A stretch of 64,000 nucleotides of DNA from Micrasema longulum (GCA_022494885.1 JAGVSM010004011.1:310001-374000), one strand, 5' to 3'; positions 12,463 through 22,701 are shown, numbered from the stretch's first letter. Notes: generated by a model not told the origin, from the sequence alone. Program-made: numbers and translations.

Positions 12463-13321
12463 TGAATGTCACACTAGTCTACAAACGATAAAAGACTTGA
12501 TATATCTCGTTTTTTAAAGTAATGAAGTTGTATTTTTTGTAATCTTCAAATGGATATTTTCACAACGGATTTGGAAAGTAAAATTTGTATAACTGTGCTG
12601 GATTTTAATACAAAAAATATTTATTTTGGCTATGCGAAGAATGAATGTGACGCCAATACAGCAATAAATCTGTATAAGAGAGAGCACGAAGATATAACTC
12701 ATAACAAGGAAGACAGAGACGCGGTTCTATGACTGGTGTTTGTGTGAAACAGATTTAGTTGTTTGTTTATTTATTTAACTTTTTGTACATAATGTTATTT
12801 GTACATTGGCAGGCTAATTGCCAATGGCAATTTCTTCCAACCAGCCAATAAAATATGAGTTTTATTTTTATAATTCAAGTTACTAAAAAGATTAAAAAGC
12901 TTAAGATATATAAAAATAGAAATAAATGTATTTGTTTATAAATTACCTTAAATTAAAACTATTACTCAATGGGAAAAAGGAAAAAAGAGGACAAAGGAAA
13001 GGAGGAGAGAATAAGGAAAAGAAAGGAGATGTTTCTTCAGACGTGATTTAAACAGATATAATGTAGTAACATCTTTAATGGTGGATGGGAGATTATTCCA
13101 CAGTCAAGCCGCATGGTTTATTGATAGTGATGGGGGACGCACGCATATAAGATGACCGGCGTATTTACGATTTTTTGCTATAACAGAGCTGAATTATATG
13201 TTAATTTTTATAAATTATGAAAGGAAGGATTAAACAGTACGTTTCCATGTTTTTTTTTTAAATGTCTAAACTTAAGAGTATTACGTATTTTGCTTGTGGT
13301 GACACGATGTTACATCACCGC
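12463..13321 (+). mobile_element. Family K element, copy 1, interrupted by a LINE
   Basis: A medium-sized repeated element that also occurs at 24.5, 31.2 and 40.6 kb. Its right end, GGTGACACGATGTTACATCACC, and the matching TGATGTAACA near the other end of better copies suggest short terminal inverted repeats, so it is probably a DNA transposon derivative. A frame at 12538-12732 contains SKICITVLDFNTKNIY, which is conserved in the copy at 31.2 kb. A LINE tail (12764-13113) splits it. Confidence 0.65.
12764..13113 (-). mobile_element. 5'-truncated LINE tail nested in element K
   Basis: About 350 bp matching, in inverse orientation, the 3' end of the LINE at 58298-59557. It shares the last codons around TTTAAATCACGTCTGAAG, the AAAGGAAAAAGAGGA-type 3' UTR, and the tail block GCAATTTCTTCCAACCAGCC. 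The family K sequence resumes on both sides (compare the uninterrupted copy near 24.56 kb), so the LINE inserted after K did. No intact protein is encoded. Confidence 0.85.
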
Positions 13322-13869
13322 GTGCAAATGAATTATTTATCACAGTATTTTAAGAGTTAATAGGTATCCATTGATTTTGCATTATGTCAATTAACCTTTA
13401 ATTTAATTTTATGACACATATTATCTCTGGCACTTGGTTATTTTAATGCAACTATAAAATTGATATGTTATCACACTATTAAGAAATTAAATGGTAACTA
13501 GATAATAGAATTTAAATTGTCCCAATTTTGTATCGAAATACAGCTGTTATATCTTTATAAATATTATTTAATATCATTGATGGATGGTTGAAATAACATA
13601 AGAATTGAAGTGTATTGTTCAACTGAGTGAAAAGAAATATATATATGATTATGTACAAAGGTCAAATCAGATATTATATACAGGTGAGAGTTTTAAAAAT
13701 TTCACGGCTATACAAAAATAAATATAATTAAGTAAAAGTCATCGTCTGTCAAAACTGTTCCGTTGAATTTGAAAAGAAAACGTATAATCATGTGTTGTGT
13801 TAACAGAAATAATATGCTTAATTGTGCATAAATCTTAATTAATCAACTCTCAAACAAATTTATTACTCA

Positions 13870-14410
13870 GGTTTTTTTATGAATTTTCGGGATTACACGG
13901 ATAGTAAAAAAAAAAGTCAATAATTTATAATTAACATCTTTTATTGCCTGTTGTAGAATAGACAAAATTAGTCCGGCACAAATTAGTTGTCGGATATTCA
14001 CAATGAGGAAGTTCAGTGCTATGGGAAATTGGATACAGAAAAATATTTTCTTGCACAAGGTAAAAGCTGGAGCATTTAATTTTACATAGAAGTTTCTTTA
14101 AAATATACAAAAAAATAATGAAAAAGGTTTGAATAATTTTAACTCCTTTGCAATGTCACAGGTTTATGTGACCATGTGTTTTTTATAACCAATCAATTAT
14201 AGCATCGCTATGTTGTTCAGACAACTAGCAACAGATTTCCGGTTTCCGGGTGTTGAATTGTAAGGATTCAACTTTTAAATGTCAGAAACACTCACCGACT
14301 TAACTCGTGACGTCGCGGGCAGTGTAATTTGAAGTTTCGGTTGGGATTTTCAAAAAGTCTATGAACTAATAAAAAAATTTAAAGTCTACTGAACTTCTTC
14401 ATTCAGGAAT
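13870..14410 (+). repeat. Dispersed repeat H, copy 1
   Basis: About 540 bp resembling 33545-33955 in the same orientation. Landmarks are AATGAGGAAGTTCAGTGCTA, AGATTTCCGGTTTCCGGG, ACTCACCGACTTAACTCGTG followed by ACGTCGCGGGC, and CTACTGAACTTC. No frame is conserved. It ends about 175 bp from the CHCHD4 stop codon. Class unknown. Confidence 0.6.
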
Positions 14411-14584
14411 ATTGTTTTAGTTGTTAGCATTAAGATTTGTGACAGTATCTACTATCTGCCAATAAGTTTCTGATTTCACTTATGAAAAACCATGACAACT
14501 TACTAAAGTAGTGATTCAATACTAAAGTAGATCAGAATACTAAGAGGAAACTTAGCAATTCTCAGGTTGTGTTACATAAATATA

Positions 14585-14801
14585 TTACGGTTTGTTATTA
14601 TGCGCTTCGGTCTTCTCTTCATTATTCGGAGAGTCCGGCTCAGAACGCTTGGATAGTTCTGGTTCTTCATTGTCATCAAACTTCATCACATCATCATCAT
14701 CGCCCGCAGCATCTTTATTATAGAGAGTAGGGTACTGGGCCATACATTCCTGCATTGAGCTAAATGCTTCGTAGCAATCACTGCCTTTCGGTTCTGCCTC
14801 A
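14585..14801 (-). CDS. CHCHD4: CHCHD4/MIA40 exon 2 (C-terminal part)
   Basis: Second coding exon of the mitochondrial intermembrane-space import and assembly protein. The exon follows a good acceptor (TTTTTTTATTACAG, minus strand) and restores the frame AGT GAG GCA when joined to exon 1 across a 648-base intron. It supplies residues 77-147 (and the last base of Ser76), including the second half of the twin CX9C fold (Cys85 and Cys95 in [16 protein letters not shown]). An acidic, disordered tail rich in D, E, S and N follows, which is typical of animal MIA40. The TAA stop is at 14585-14587. No intact second copy or frameshift is seen. Confidence 0.93.
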
Positions 14802-15449
14802 CTGTAATAAAAAAAGCAGAGCATGGTTACTAAAAATTTGTATTTTTTTTTGACCAGACTCTTTTTTGGTTGGCCCGGAGATATTATTGCTTCAAGCAAT
14901 AGGCCCGCCAAAATGCATATATTTTCATACTTGAAGCTTTAAGAAATATCTGTATAAATAAAACCTAAAATATCTGGGTATTATCATTGACGAAAATTTG
15001 CGATTGGAGACACAAGTTCAGTCACTGGTATTTTTAATAGATTGAGAAAACTGCCATGTCTGTAGCTCACTTAGGAACATTTTGGAAGTTGACACTCTCG
15101 GAACTGTTTCATTTGCAATTTATATTTTTTTATAATTGTTGGGTAATTTTGTGATTCACATTTATGCTTTGTAATATTAGTATTGATTTTATTTATTTTA
15201 GCGCCATTCAATGAAAAAGCATGAACAATTTGATAAAAAAACAACAAAAACAACAAACAAAAAATTGGTTCTTCTGTAAAGTTGCTATATGTCGCTTGGT
15301 AACTTTTTCTTTTCCAGCGTTGATTTGAACATATTAAGAAACTGTTTTTGTTGCTCTTGTTATTTATGTATTTTAAAAAATGTATAAGTCCTTCCACTAA
15401 CAAAACGACCAAGGTAGTCAAGATAATCAAATAATGACAGTTTAATCAC
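14802..15449 (-). other. CHCHD4: CHCHD4 intron
   Basis: A 648-base GT-AG intron (GTGATT donor, TTACAG acceptor). Reading through it would end the protein one residue after FHYR, which is why splicing is inferred. AT-rich; no nested gene recognised. Confidence 0.88.
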
Positions 15450-15676
15450 CTGTAGTGAAAGCACGAGAATGCCTCTCTGAAAGGAACTCCACACGGCCCA
15501 GTTGCCATCCCACCAAGACATGGACAGTTCCAATTGATATCCCCATTGGCAAGAATTAACCCAGGAGATGGTTCCGGTTCAGGAAGTGTGACAGTACTTG
15601 GTGTAGCGTGGTCTTCCTTTGTAGCAAAAATCACCAAATCCTTTTCTTCGGGCCCGAGGCGTAATTGAACGGACAT
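15450..15676 (-). CDS. CHCHD4: CHCHD4/MIA40 exon 1 (redox-active N-terminal part)
   Basis: Encodes the N-terminal half of MIA40, the oxidoreductase of the mitochondrial intermembrane space that oxidises and traps small cysteine-motif proteins during import, working with the sulfhydryl oxidase ALR (family knowledge). The full protein is 147 residues. Visible here are the conserved [13 protein letters not shown] segment, the catalytic CPC motif (Cys51, Cys53) in [17 protein letters not shown], and the first CX9C pair (Cys62, Cys72). The start at 15674-15676 was chosen because animal MIA40 begins a few residues before this block. A splice acceptor (TTTTCAG) at 15703 implies an untranslated or very short upstream exon that I could not place. 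Confidence 0.93.
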
Positions 15677-15702
15677 ATTGAAGCAGTTAAGGTTCACCAA
15701 AT

Positions 15703-16523
15703 CTGAAAATTGTGAAATTTGCACGTGAGTTTTGTGGTTACGCAAGAATAAGGATCAAATTTTAGACAATAATAGACAGTGTGTTTCAATGTTTAATGTA
15801 TATAACTTCCTGAGGGTTATCAAGTGAAACCAATATTAATTATTTTCAAACTTTGCAAAATTCTATGATCAAATTGCTACTATATAAAGATGCATACCAC
15901 CAGAAACACAATATTTCAATATCATTGATGTATAAATCTATAAATAAAATATCAGTTAGGGCTCTACTTTGCAACAACTTATTTTGTCAGCATGCGTCGC
16001 ACTCCGAGTATAAACACAAGTTGGTACATGATTACAACACCAGGTTTACTAGTATGGAAGGGCTAGCTGTTCCTTGATATTGCAATAAATATGGCAAAAG
16101 GACACGGTAATACAGAATACCTAAAATATTAAAAATGTTACCAAACAATATAAAAAATACTGAGTTAAATACAGGAGTGAGACGTATGCTAAAATTATGG
16201 TTAATCGAAAAAAGATTTTTGTATTAGTGATAGTTTTTGATTTTTAATAATGTAATAAAATATGGTATAATGTGTAATGATTTTCAAGTAAAATTATTAT
16301 TAATGTAGGTTAAGTATGAATATTCAAAGCAATTTATAAGAACCTGGCGACGAGTTGTATGTATATAACTCAGCAGGACTTTAATTTAAGACTATTATGT
16401 AAATATTTTTAAAAAATATATATTTAAAAAAAATATATTTAAAAAAAAAGAAAATTGAGGTTAAATTTCGTTTGTGTCAGTAGGCACACTAAAATATTTT
16501 ATGTAAAAATGTTCAAATTCTAA
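15703..16523. other. Upstream intron/flank of CHCHD4, no gene seen
   Basis: Begins with the acceptor of the CHCHD4 coding exon. The rest is AT-rich, with no recognised promoter or 5' exon. Confidence 0.45.
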
Positions 16524-16689
16524 GGGCCAGTTGCATCATAAAAAGTTAAGTTAAATAAAGTTTGAAGTTAAATAATTGTTACTTGTTGGGCTTTAAGATG
16601 TGCTTTATTTTTATTTTTTCAAGCAACTCATTTTGTCCATTTGGATAAAAACGTAACAATTATTTAACTTTTTATTATGTAACTGGCCT
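16524..16689. mobile_element. Short MITE with GGGCCAGTT ends (Harbinger/ISL2EU-like)
   Basis: A 166 bp element with about 28 bp inverted termini (GGGCCAGTTGCATCATAAAA at the left; the right end reads TTTTTATTATGTAACTGGCC). It is flanked by TAA on both sides (16521-16523 and 16690-16692), as expected of PIF/Harbinger-type 3-bp duplications. It is non-coding and depends on an enzyme supplied elsewhere. The superfamily call rests on the end sequence and TAA only. Confidence 0.75.
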
Positions 16690-16692
16690 TAA

Positions 16693-18061
16693 CACATTAA
16701 TACTGGGTCATTAAACATTCTAACGTACTGTACTTCAGTGGATATTCAAAATGATATAAAAGAAGGAAAAAATATCATAAAATTAACACAGCATTTGAAA
16801 ATAATGTGGATTCTATGTATACTAAGACAATAGTCTAACATGGAAAAAGATTTCTTTGTCATTCCATATTAGTAAATTATTAAAAAACAGTTATAAAATT
16901 TAGGTTAAAACTTGCATATTTAAAGCAGTAAATTTTACTAAAACGTAATGTTATATGTCTTTTTTAATAAGCATATAAAAATGAAATAACTAACCGAAAT
17001 GATTTTTAATGAAGGCAAGAAATGAAATTTTGTCAACAACATGATAATTACTTTGTAACTGAGAAAGGCAACTATAAATTTTATGCAAATATTGTTTTTC
17101 CAGGTAGAAAATTTAAGCAGGCTAAAAATAAAAAAAATGCGAAAACATTATAAATAAAACACTGTATTTTTACGCCACACACGAGTTTAATATTGATAGA
17201 ATACAAGTTTCAGGTACCTATCCAGAATTACCCATCATCGAGTGTAAATATGAAACGCGATGGAGTTGGTTGTATTCGTATTTATATAAGTAACTAGTGT
17301 GTAGCATAAAAATACTAAGTGTTTCAATTATTTTATATTCAAAATGTTATTCCACAAAGTAAATTGCTAAACAATATATAAAAATATAATTAAACGGTTG
17401 TTGTCCTACCATCCTAAGAGCAAGTTACATTGTGAAGAGTGTTTCTCTGATAAATCCTTATCACATACTTCTGACATACACTGAATATACTTCTGAATCT
17501 GCATACTTCTGACAAAGTGCAATTAGTGTTACATGAACAGCCTAAAATATACATCTCATTAACATCTACTTGATACCGGTATCCGTGTAATAGTAAAAGT
17601 GAGGTGCTTCATAAATGGAACAAACGGAACAATTTAAAAGTGAGTAAACAATTTCTATACAGTCCACAGATTCCTGCTGTTATCAGTGTACAAAGCTTGA
17701 AAGGTGATGAGCTGACCAATCACTCCTTTTGAATACGAGATATAGGCGCACCAGCAAAGGCTGCCTACCTATAACGAATAATAACTAATTAACTTGTGGG
17801 CTTTGTGCTGGTTTTCCTGATCATGCAGGAAAAAAAATAATAATTGGAAAGCCTCTTACATTCCCATTGTAATCAGGAGCCTAGACCCATAATTAATAGG
17901 GCAATTTGTTTGCTGAATATAGCTTTTGCGGATAATATGGACCTATTTGTCTGTACATAACAGCAGTTTACCAGCTATCTGCTTTCTATTCATTAACTTC
18001 TACCTTATATTTACAGTCTACATTACGTAATAGGTTAAACCATCCGTCAAGAAATGCAGAC
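16693..18061. other. Intergenic DNA, nothing recognised
   Basis: AT-rich with long A and T runs. No supported gene or repeat boundary. Confidence 0.5.
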
Positions 18062-18771
18062 TACAATTGAGGACCGTTTTAACAAAGTGAAATATATGCA
18101 AAATATAAATTTTTCAGGAGAAGGTTTTTTCATGTTAAAAATATAACTATTACGATTTTAAATAAAATAAAAATGACATTTTATAGGTATATAAAATATT
18201 AACTTATGTACTAAAAATCAAAAATGTAGAATCAGTAGAATTATTTTTTTTTAAATTCTAAATTTACGAATTTTCACCAAAAATAAATATCTTTATATTT
18301 TTGTGATAAGAATGTGTGGAAAATTGATTTATGTTGGGAATTAAATTAATTTACTTTTGCGTGAAATCATTTTAAACTGATTTTTTGTAAAATTATATGT
18401 CTACTGACATATTTAAGTACCTATGTAAATATACACATTTAGGTTTTTACCTCCTATATATTTTTTACATACATAATAGCACAAATAAAATGAAAACAAA
18501 ATATATTTCAAATAATATTATTTTATTTTTATTATACAGTAGGCCAGAAGATTCTTCACATCTTCTTTTTTCTTAGCCGAAATTATGTTTTGTTTGTGAT
18601 TTTTTTTTTATTTTAAAAAACTGAACACCCCAAAAATTATTTAGATATTTCGCTTTGTGAAAACTTTATGAAGTGTAGATATTTCGTTTTGTTAAAATTC
18701 ACGATACTTTAACCACTACAACTTCGCACATTTCGAAATTTCACTTTGTGAAAACGGTCCTCAATTGTCAA
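18062..18771. mobile_element. MITE with 30-bp ends and subterminal repeats
   Basis: The left end ACAATTGAGGACCGTTTT then AACAAAGTGAAA is matched by its inverse at the right end (18743-18771), with one mismatch across about 30 bp. Inside the right end the motif TTTCGCTTTGTGAAAAC recurs in variant form at about 18648, 18690 and 18738, a subterminal repeat layout typical of transposase binding sites. The element is about 710 bp, non-coding and AT-rich. Superfamily unknown. Confidence 0.75.
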
Positions 18772-19825
18772 ATAAATATTACAATGCTAGACAATGAAAA
18801 ATTTACTGATTACTGACAGTACAGTAAATCAAATTTGTCAAACTAATAATGGCATTAAATTGTGTAGGTAATATGATTGGTACTTAGGGTGACTAACTAA
18901 ATAAACTACAACTAGCCAACCCCCCGGTATTCTCCCGGAAATATGCTAATAATTGTGTGTATCTGCTGACTCTTGAAATGCAGACAAAATCCCCCGGAAT
19001 AGAATGTTGAATGATTAGTGTTTGTAGTTAAAAGTTTGTGAAGTTATTGCGAGCGATAGAAAGAGGGATTTTTTTTTGTAATTGTGAAGATGAATGTGGG
19101 AAAGGAATACAAAATTTTTTCATTAATCCCAATCGTAAATGGCACAGCTTAGCGTGTTTTAAGGGTTGTACATTGACTTTTGTCAAAAAGTCATTTACAT
19201 TTGGTGGGCAGTGTAATAAAGTACAATTTTTAGAAAACATACCCACATAATAATACGTAGTTGTGACGTTTGTACTAATAATTTTCGAATCGACATTTTG
19301 TAAATATTTTTAATCAAAGAGCTCATATGCACTGAGGTATAATAAGAGATGATGCTTCAAAGAGTGATTTTTTTAAACTATGTTCCGAAAGATGAGCATC
19401 GTCGCATGAACATTGCTGTGCAAAACGCGTAGCTCAGTAAAAAAGTTTGACTGTCTATGCCGGTTTACTGTGAATTCAAAACTGTGTGTCGCGCCTTTTT
19501 ACGCTGCTGCACGTTTACTGACTGCAAGGTATGCTCCGGAACTCCAGTTGAATGAAACACAAGATGGGTGCTTAGTGCAGCATCTAGTGTATAGTATACA
19601 AATATATCAATGCTCACATGTGACTTTATTGGTTTTCATTTTACCTCCCAGATTTTCGGTCTATTGAGCTGGCAAACCTATTGGTACTACATAACTGACA
19701 AAGAAAACAAAAAATTGTCTGCAACTTTGGTATGAAACTTTAAAGCAAACTTTACAGTTTTACAAACACCGTCATATTGTAATTGAAGGCAGGTAATGAT
19801 TAATATAAATTACATAAAACCCACC
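18772..19825. other. Intergenic DNA downstream of Rpp14
   Basis: A frame at 19020-19250 (+) includes an ECGKGIQNFF block but resembles no known protein and has no supporting signals. Nothing else is recognised. Confidence 0.4.
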
Positions 19826-20146
19826 TTAGTGTTCGTAAGAACGACTGTCACTAATGAGACCCAATAAACAAGGGGACGTTTTATGAACTCTGTAAGCACA
19901 TTCAATTTCTTCGTAAATCCCGCTAAGAGTTAAAGCGCTATAGAGTTTAACGTAATATTCACTTGGCACTCTAAGTACAGCTCTTTTTGTAGATGGGATA
20001 TATTTTAGAACATCAACACTGATGCTGGATGTTAATTCTCCAAATAAAGCTTCCAATGAGTCTTGAATATGCCTTTTGAATGCCACGGGAGTTATATTTA
20101 TATCCCCTTCCAAATTCAATTCCCTAAAAACAAAATTATAACTCAT
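19826..20146 (-). CDS. Rpp14: RNase P/MRP subunit p14-like (Rpp14/POP5 fold)
   Basis: About 106 residues, with the stop at 19826-19828. The protein has the Rpp14 pattern: FKRHIQDSLEALFGEL, then VDVLKYIPSTKRAVLRVP, then YVKLYSALTLSGIYE, then CAYRVHKTSPCLLGL. It is close in length and order to animal Rpp14, a small alpha/beta subunit of nuclear RNase P that processes the 5' end of pre-tRNA. The start is uncertain. ATG at 20144-20146 gives MSYNFVFRELNLEGD without splicing. The bases encoding YNFVF also form a good splice acceptor (TTTGTTTTTAG, exon from 20123), so an unseen upstream exon may supply the true N-terminus. It is divergent from the plus-strand gene at 21581. Confidence 0.8.
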   Translation of the reverse strand: MSYNFVFRELNLEGDINITPVAFKRHIQDSLEALFGELTSSISVDVLKYIPSTKRAVLRVPSEYYVKLYSALTLSGIYEEIECAYRVHKTSPCLLGLISDSRSYEH

Positions 20147-21480
20147 GAAACAATATTTATTCGTGAAAACTCTTGCCGCTTGACCATTTAGAAAATACAG
20201 GTAATAGATACATAACATAAATTATTAAAGTTCTATTTTCAAATACTAACAGTGTTACATCTAAATAAAAGTAATTTGTCATAACTTAATATGAAAAAAT
20301 AATTTGATCTGATTATTTACTTCAGAAAACAGTTTCTTTCACCGGCGGCGATTTTAAGCTTCCGACATTAATACTTCTAGGTTATGTCTTATGTCAGAAG
20401 TTTGGTTAGGTGTTATGTCACATTCTTTCTTTGATTAAATTTAGCTTTTCTCGTTGTGTTTACTCAGCCATGTCACGGAATATTTGAGTATGGCAGCATT
20501 TATTCAAAAATAATTTTGGGTAATGTGAAGGTTTCAAAACCATACAAAATACCTAAATGAAATTTTACTTGCATTTTAAAAGTAAAGCATACTTATTGAT
20601 CATTTTCTAGTTTGAATTAATTTGAAGGACAGTTTTTAACTTGGGTACATCAACAAATTAAGTCGCAAAGAAAAACGTATCTAAAATATTATCACAAGAT
20701 AAAAATAAATAAAGAAGATTAGGAAAATGAATAAACAATAATATATAATAAATTTTGAATAGAAAACTTCATTGACCTAACAAAATTATAATTGATTACA
20801 TACCTACCCAGTTAGCATTTCTTTTATTACGGTTCAAAGTATTAGTAAAGGCTTAGTCAGAATTATTTACAAAATTAGCACTTTCTTAGTTGTACGTACG
20901 TTATAGTAACAATAATAATTTGTTAAAAAAAAACATATCATCACTTTTTTATTAAAAATTTAACTACCTACCTACAAATATGTTTTACTACGAAATGCAC
21001 AATATTTTCCATCAAAATGATGGTTTTAATGGTTTTTTTTTATTTCATTTGATTTTATAAAGTAATTCAACAAAAATACTAATATCATAAAATTTTAATG
21101 AATTTGTTGATTCGGTTTCACATGCATATATATCTTCAATTATCGAATTACACAAAATAGGAAAAATTAAGTTTGTTGTTTTTCTTTCATATTTTAAACA
21201 TTTCATGGATATTGCATTAATAATTTTATATTATGCTTATAATGAAAAATGAATAAAACATTTATTTATTGCCATCTTTGTTCAGGAAGTCATAACTTAA
21301 CAAGCGAACACAAACTTTGCAATATTGTTATAGCTTTTGTATCAGAGATGGCGTAATGCAAATTAAATAAATTTTCCGACTAGTTTTGTCGAGGTGAGGG
21401 ACCGAGGGGCCGGAGGGCCCGACGCGCCAGTCCATCGCAGACAACGCAGCCGAGTGGTTCTTTCTCGGCTGCGCACGCCA
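20147..21480. other. Intergenic region between two divergent genes
   Basis: Separates the minus-strand Rpp14 exon from the plus-strand gene at 21581. A short GC-richer patch at 20340-20400 (contains CACCGGCGGCG) could be the Rpp14 transcription start area. The sequence is otherwise AT-rich. From about 21380 onward it becomes sharply GC-rich, entering the next promoter. Confidence 0.4.
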
Positions 21481-21580
21481 ACATTATTTTTATACACCTT
21501 TTTTCACAATATCACCGAGAGACTGATTTGTAAATAATACTCATTTAGTGATAAGTCGAGTGCGTTTAGTACACATAACG
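21385..21580 (+). promoter_or_regulatory. GC-rich TATA promoter and 5' UTR of the 21.6-kb gene
   Basis: A GC-rich block (GGGACCGAGGGGCCGGAGGG and neighbours, 21397 on) is followed by a TATA box, TTTTTATACACC, around 21487-21498, about 85-95 bases before the ATG. Transcription would then start near 21515-21525, giving a short unspliced leader. The spacing fits a core promoter; no mapped start exists. Confidence 0.6.
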
Positions 21581-21976
21581 ATGTCGTGCTACACTGTAGC
21601 ACCTGTGCAGGCTCCGCCCCCTGCGGCTACGGACTACTCGGTGCCCCTCCACGTGGACTGCAGTGTGGAGTACGAGCTCCCGGAATGTGCCAAGCCTCCA
21701 CAGGGAGTGAAGATCGAGCCGCTGCTCATGATCCACCCCTGCCACTTCCGCAACCTCGAGAGGCAGCGGCGGAGACCCTTCGAGAACAACCTGCCTGTGA
21801 GGAACAAGCGGGAGCGGAGGACCAGCCCGTACGCCACCTCTTGGGAGGCGTTCCGGCGGCCCGCGCCCGCGCCCGCCCCCCCCGAGCCTCACACGTGCCA
21901 GGCGCTGGCCGCCTGGAGTTGGCGCGAGCCCCTGCCGCGCCTGCCGCCGGCTCTGCCCCGCTACGAGGCCGTGTGA
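21581..21976 (+). CDS. Intronless GC-rich gene of unknown function, 131 residues
   Basis: One uninterrupted frame of 131 residues, starting MSCYTVAPVQAPPP and ending LPRYEAV. GC content is far above the surrounding DNA and third positions are mostly G or C, which strongly supports a real gene. Residues 41-90 look like the core: VKIEPLLMIHPCHFRNLE, then a basic run (ERQRRR and RNKRERR, residues 60-80) that could be a nuclear localisation signal. VKIE (43-46) fits the SUMO attachment consensus. The tail is proline/alanine-rich low complexity. No signal peptide, membrane segment or known catalytic motif is visible. The TATA promoter and lack of introns resemble rapidly induced regulatory genes, but I do not recognise the family and assign no function. 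Confidence 0.85.
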   Translation: MSCYTVAPVQAPPPAATDYSVPLHVDCSVEYELPECAKPPQGVKIEPLLMIHPCHFRNLERQRRRPFENNLPVRNKRERRTSPYATSWEAFRRPAPAPAPPEPHTCQALAAWSWREPLPRLPPALPRYEAV

Positions 21977-22360
21977 GGTGGCCCTGCCCGGGCTCGGCCC
22001 AGGCCCCCTCTGGCCCCGTCTAGCTCCGAGCCCGTGTGATAGTGTTTCTATTCCAAAAATAGTGTAGTGTCCATTCGATCGACCGCTAGACCAAAGAGAG
22101 TTGACACGCCACGCACGCTTCGTATATAAATTAAGTATATTATAACCGTAATATTAGACTTAATAAATAAATAATCGACTTTACGATAATAATCGACTGT
22201 ATTTAAACCGACTAAACGACGTCGTTATAGGTACTTTTGTTTATAGATTTGTACATTGCTTAGATACATACGAAAAGAACCATTTATAAATGTATATGTA
22301 CAGACTAGTCATAGAAAACATACGCTTAACTAATGTTTATAGTAATTATTGATAATAAAT
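21977..22360 (+). other. 3' UTR with polyadenylation signals
   Basis: AT-rich sequence after the TGA stop of the 21.6-kb gene. AATAAA signals occur at 22162 (overlapping a second, AATAAATAAATAAT) and at 22354. The base composition drops abruptly at about 22030. Either signal could end the transcript. Confidence 0.6.
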
Positions 22361-22399
22361 CGTTATTGTTTTTATACATAAATTGTGTTTTGGTGTTGC

Positions 22400-22692
22400 T
22401 TCCCTTTCGACCCGGTGCGTCGGGGGCGCGGGGTGAGTTGCAAGTTGCACGGCGGTTGCGGCTGGCCGCAGCGCTCGGGCGCCTCCGCCGGGCGCATGCC
22501 CAGCTGACGGCCGCCATCGCTGTCGCTGTCCGCGGCCCCGTCTCCCGTCTCCCGCACCCGGCAGGTAGTAAACTCGCACCAGACTATCCCCCCGCCCACT
22601 ACAGCCAGCGCGCGAGAGCTATCGAATTTTTGTTTGACACTGAGGAAGCCCGACACTCTTATCTATTTACTTTCTCCCGTCCTTTCAGCCTT
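22400..22692. promoter_or_regulatory. GC-rich, CpG-rich island, possible non-coding first exon
   Basis: About 290 bp of very GC-rich DNA (CCGGTGCGTCGGGGGCGCGG near 22411; CAGCGCGCGAGAGC near 22605) in an AT-rich setting. It ends at a consensus splice donor, TTG then GTGAGTAGG, at 22693. Both strands have open frames, but their protein sequences look like composition artefacts. A second, internal donor-like GGTGAGTTG lies at 22431 and a strong acceptor-like tract (TTCTCCCGTCCTTTCAG) ends at 22689. The likeliest reading is a promoter plus 5' UTR exon of a plus-strand gene continuing beyond 22.7 kb. Confidence 0.45.
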
Positions 22693-22701
22693 GGTGAGTA
22701 G

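Noticed and set aside
21566..22023. Other open frames on both strands over the 21.6-kb gene
   Set aside because: They are shadows produced by the high GC content; only the 21581-21976 frame has a plausible ATG, promoter spacing and non-repetitive protein.
22346..22656. Minus-strand proteins in the 22.4-22.7 kb GC island
   Set aside because: Arg/Ala/Gly-rich translations in several frames at once are expected from GC-rich DNA; no recognised domain.
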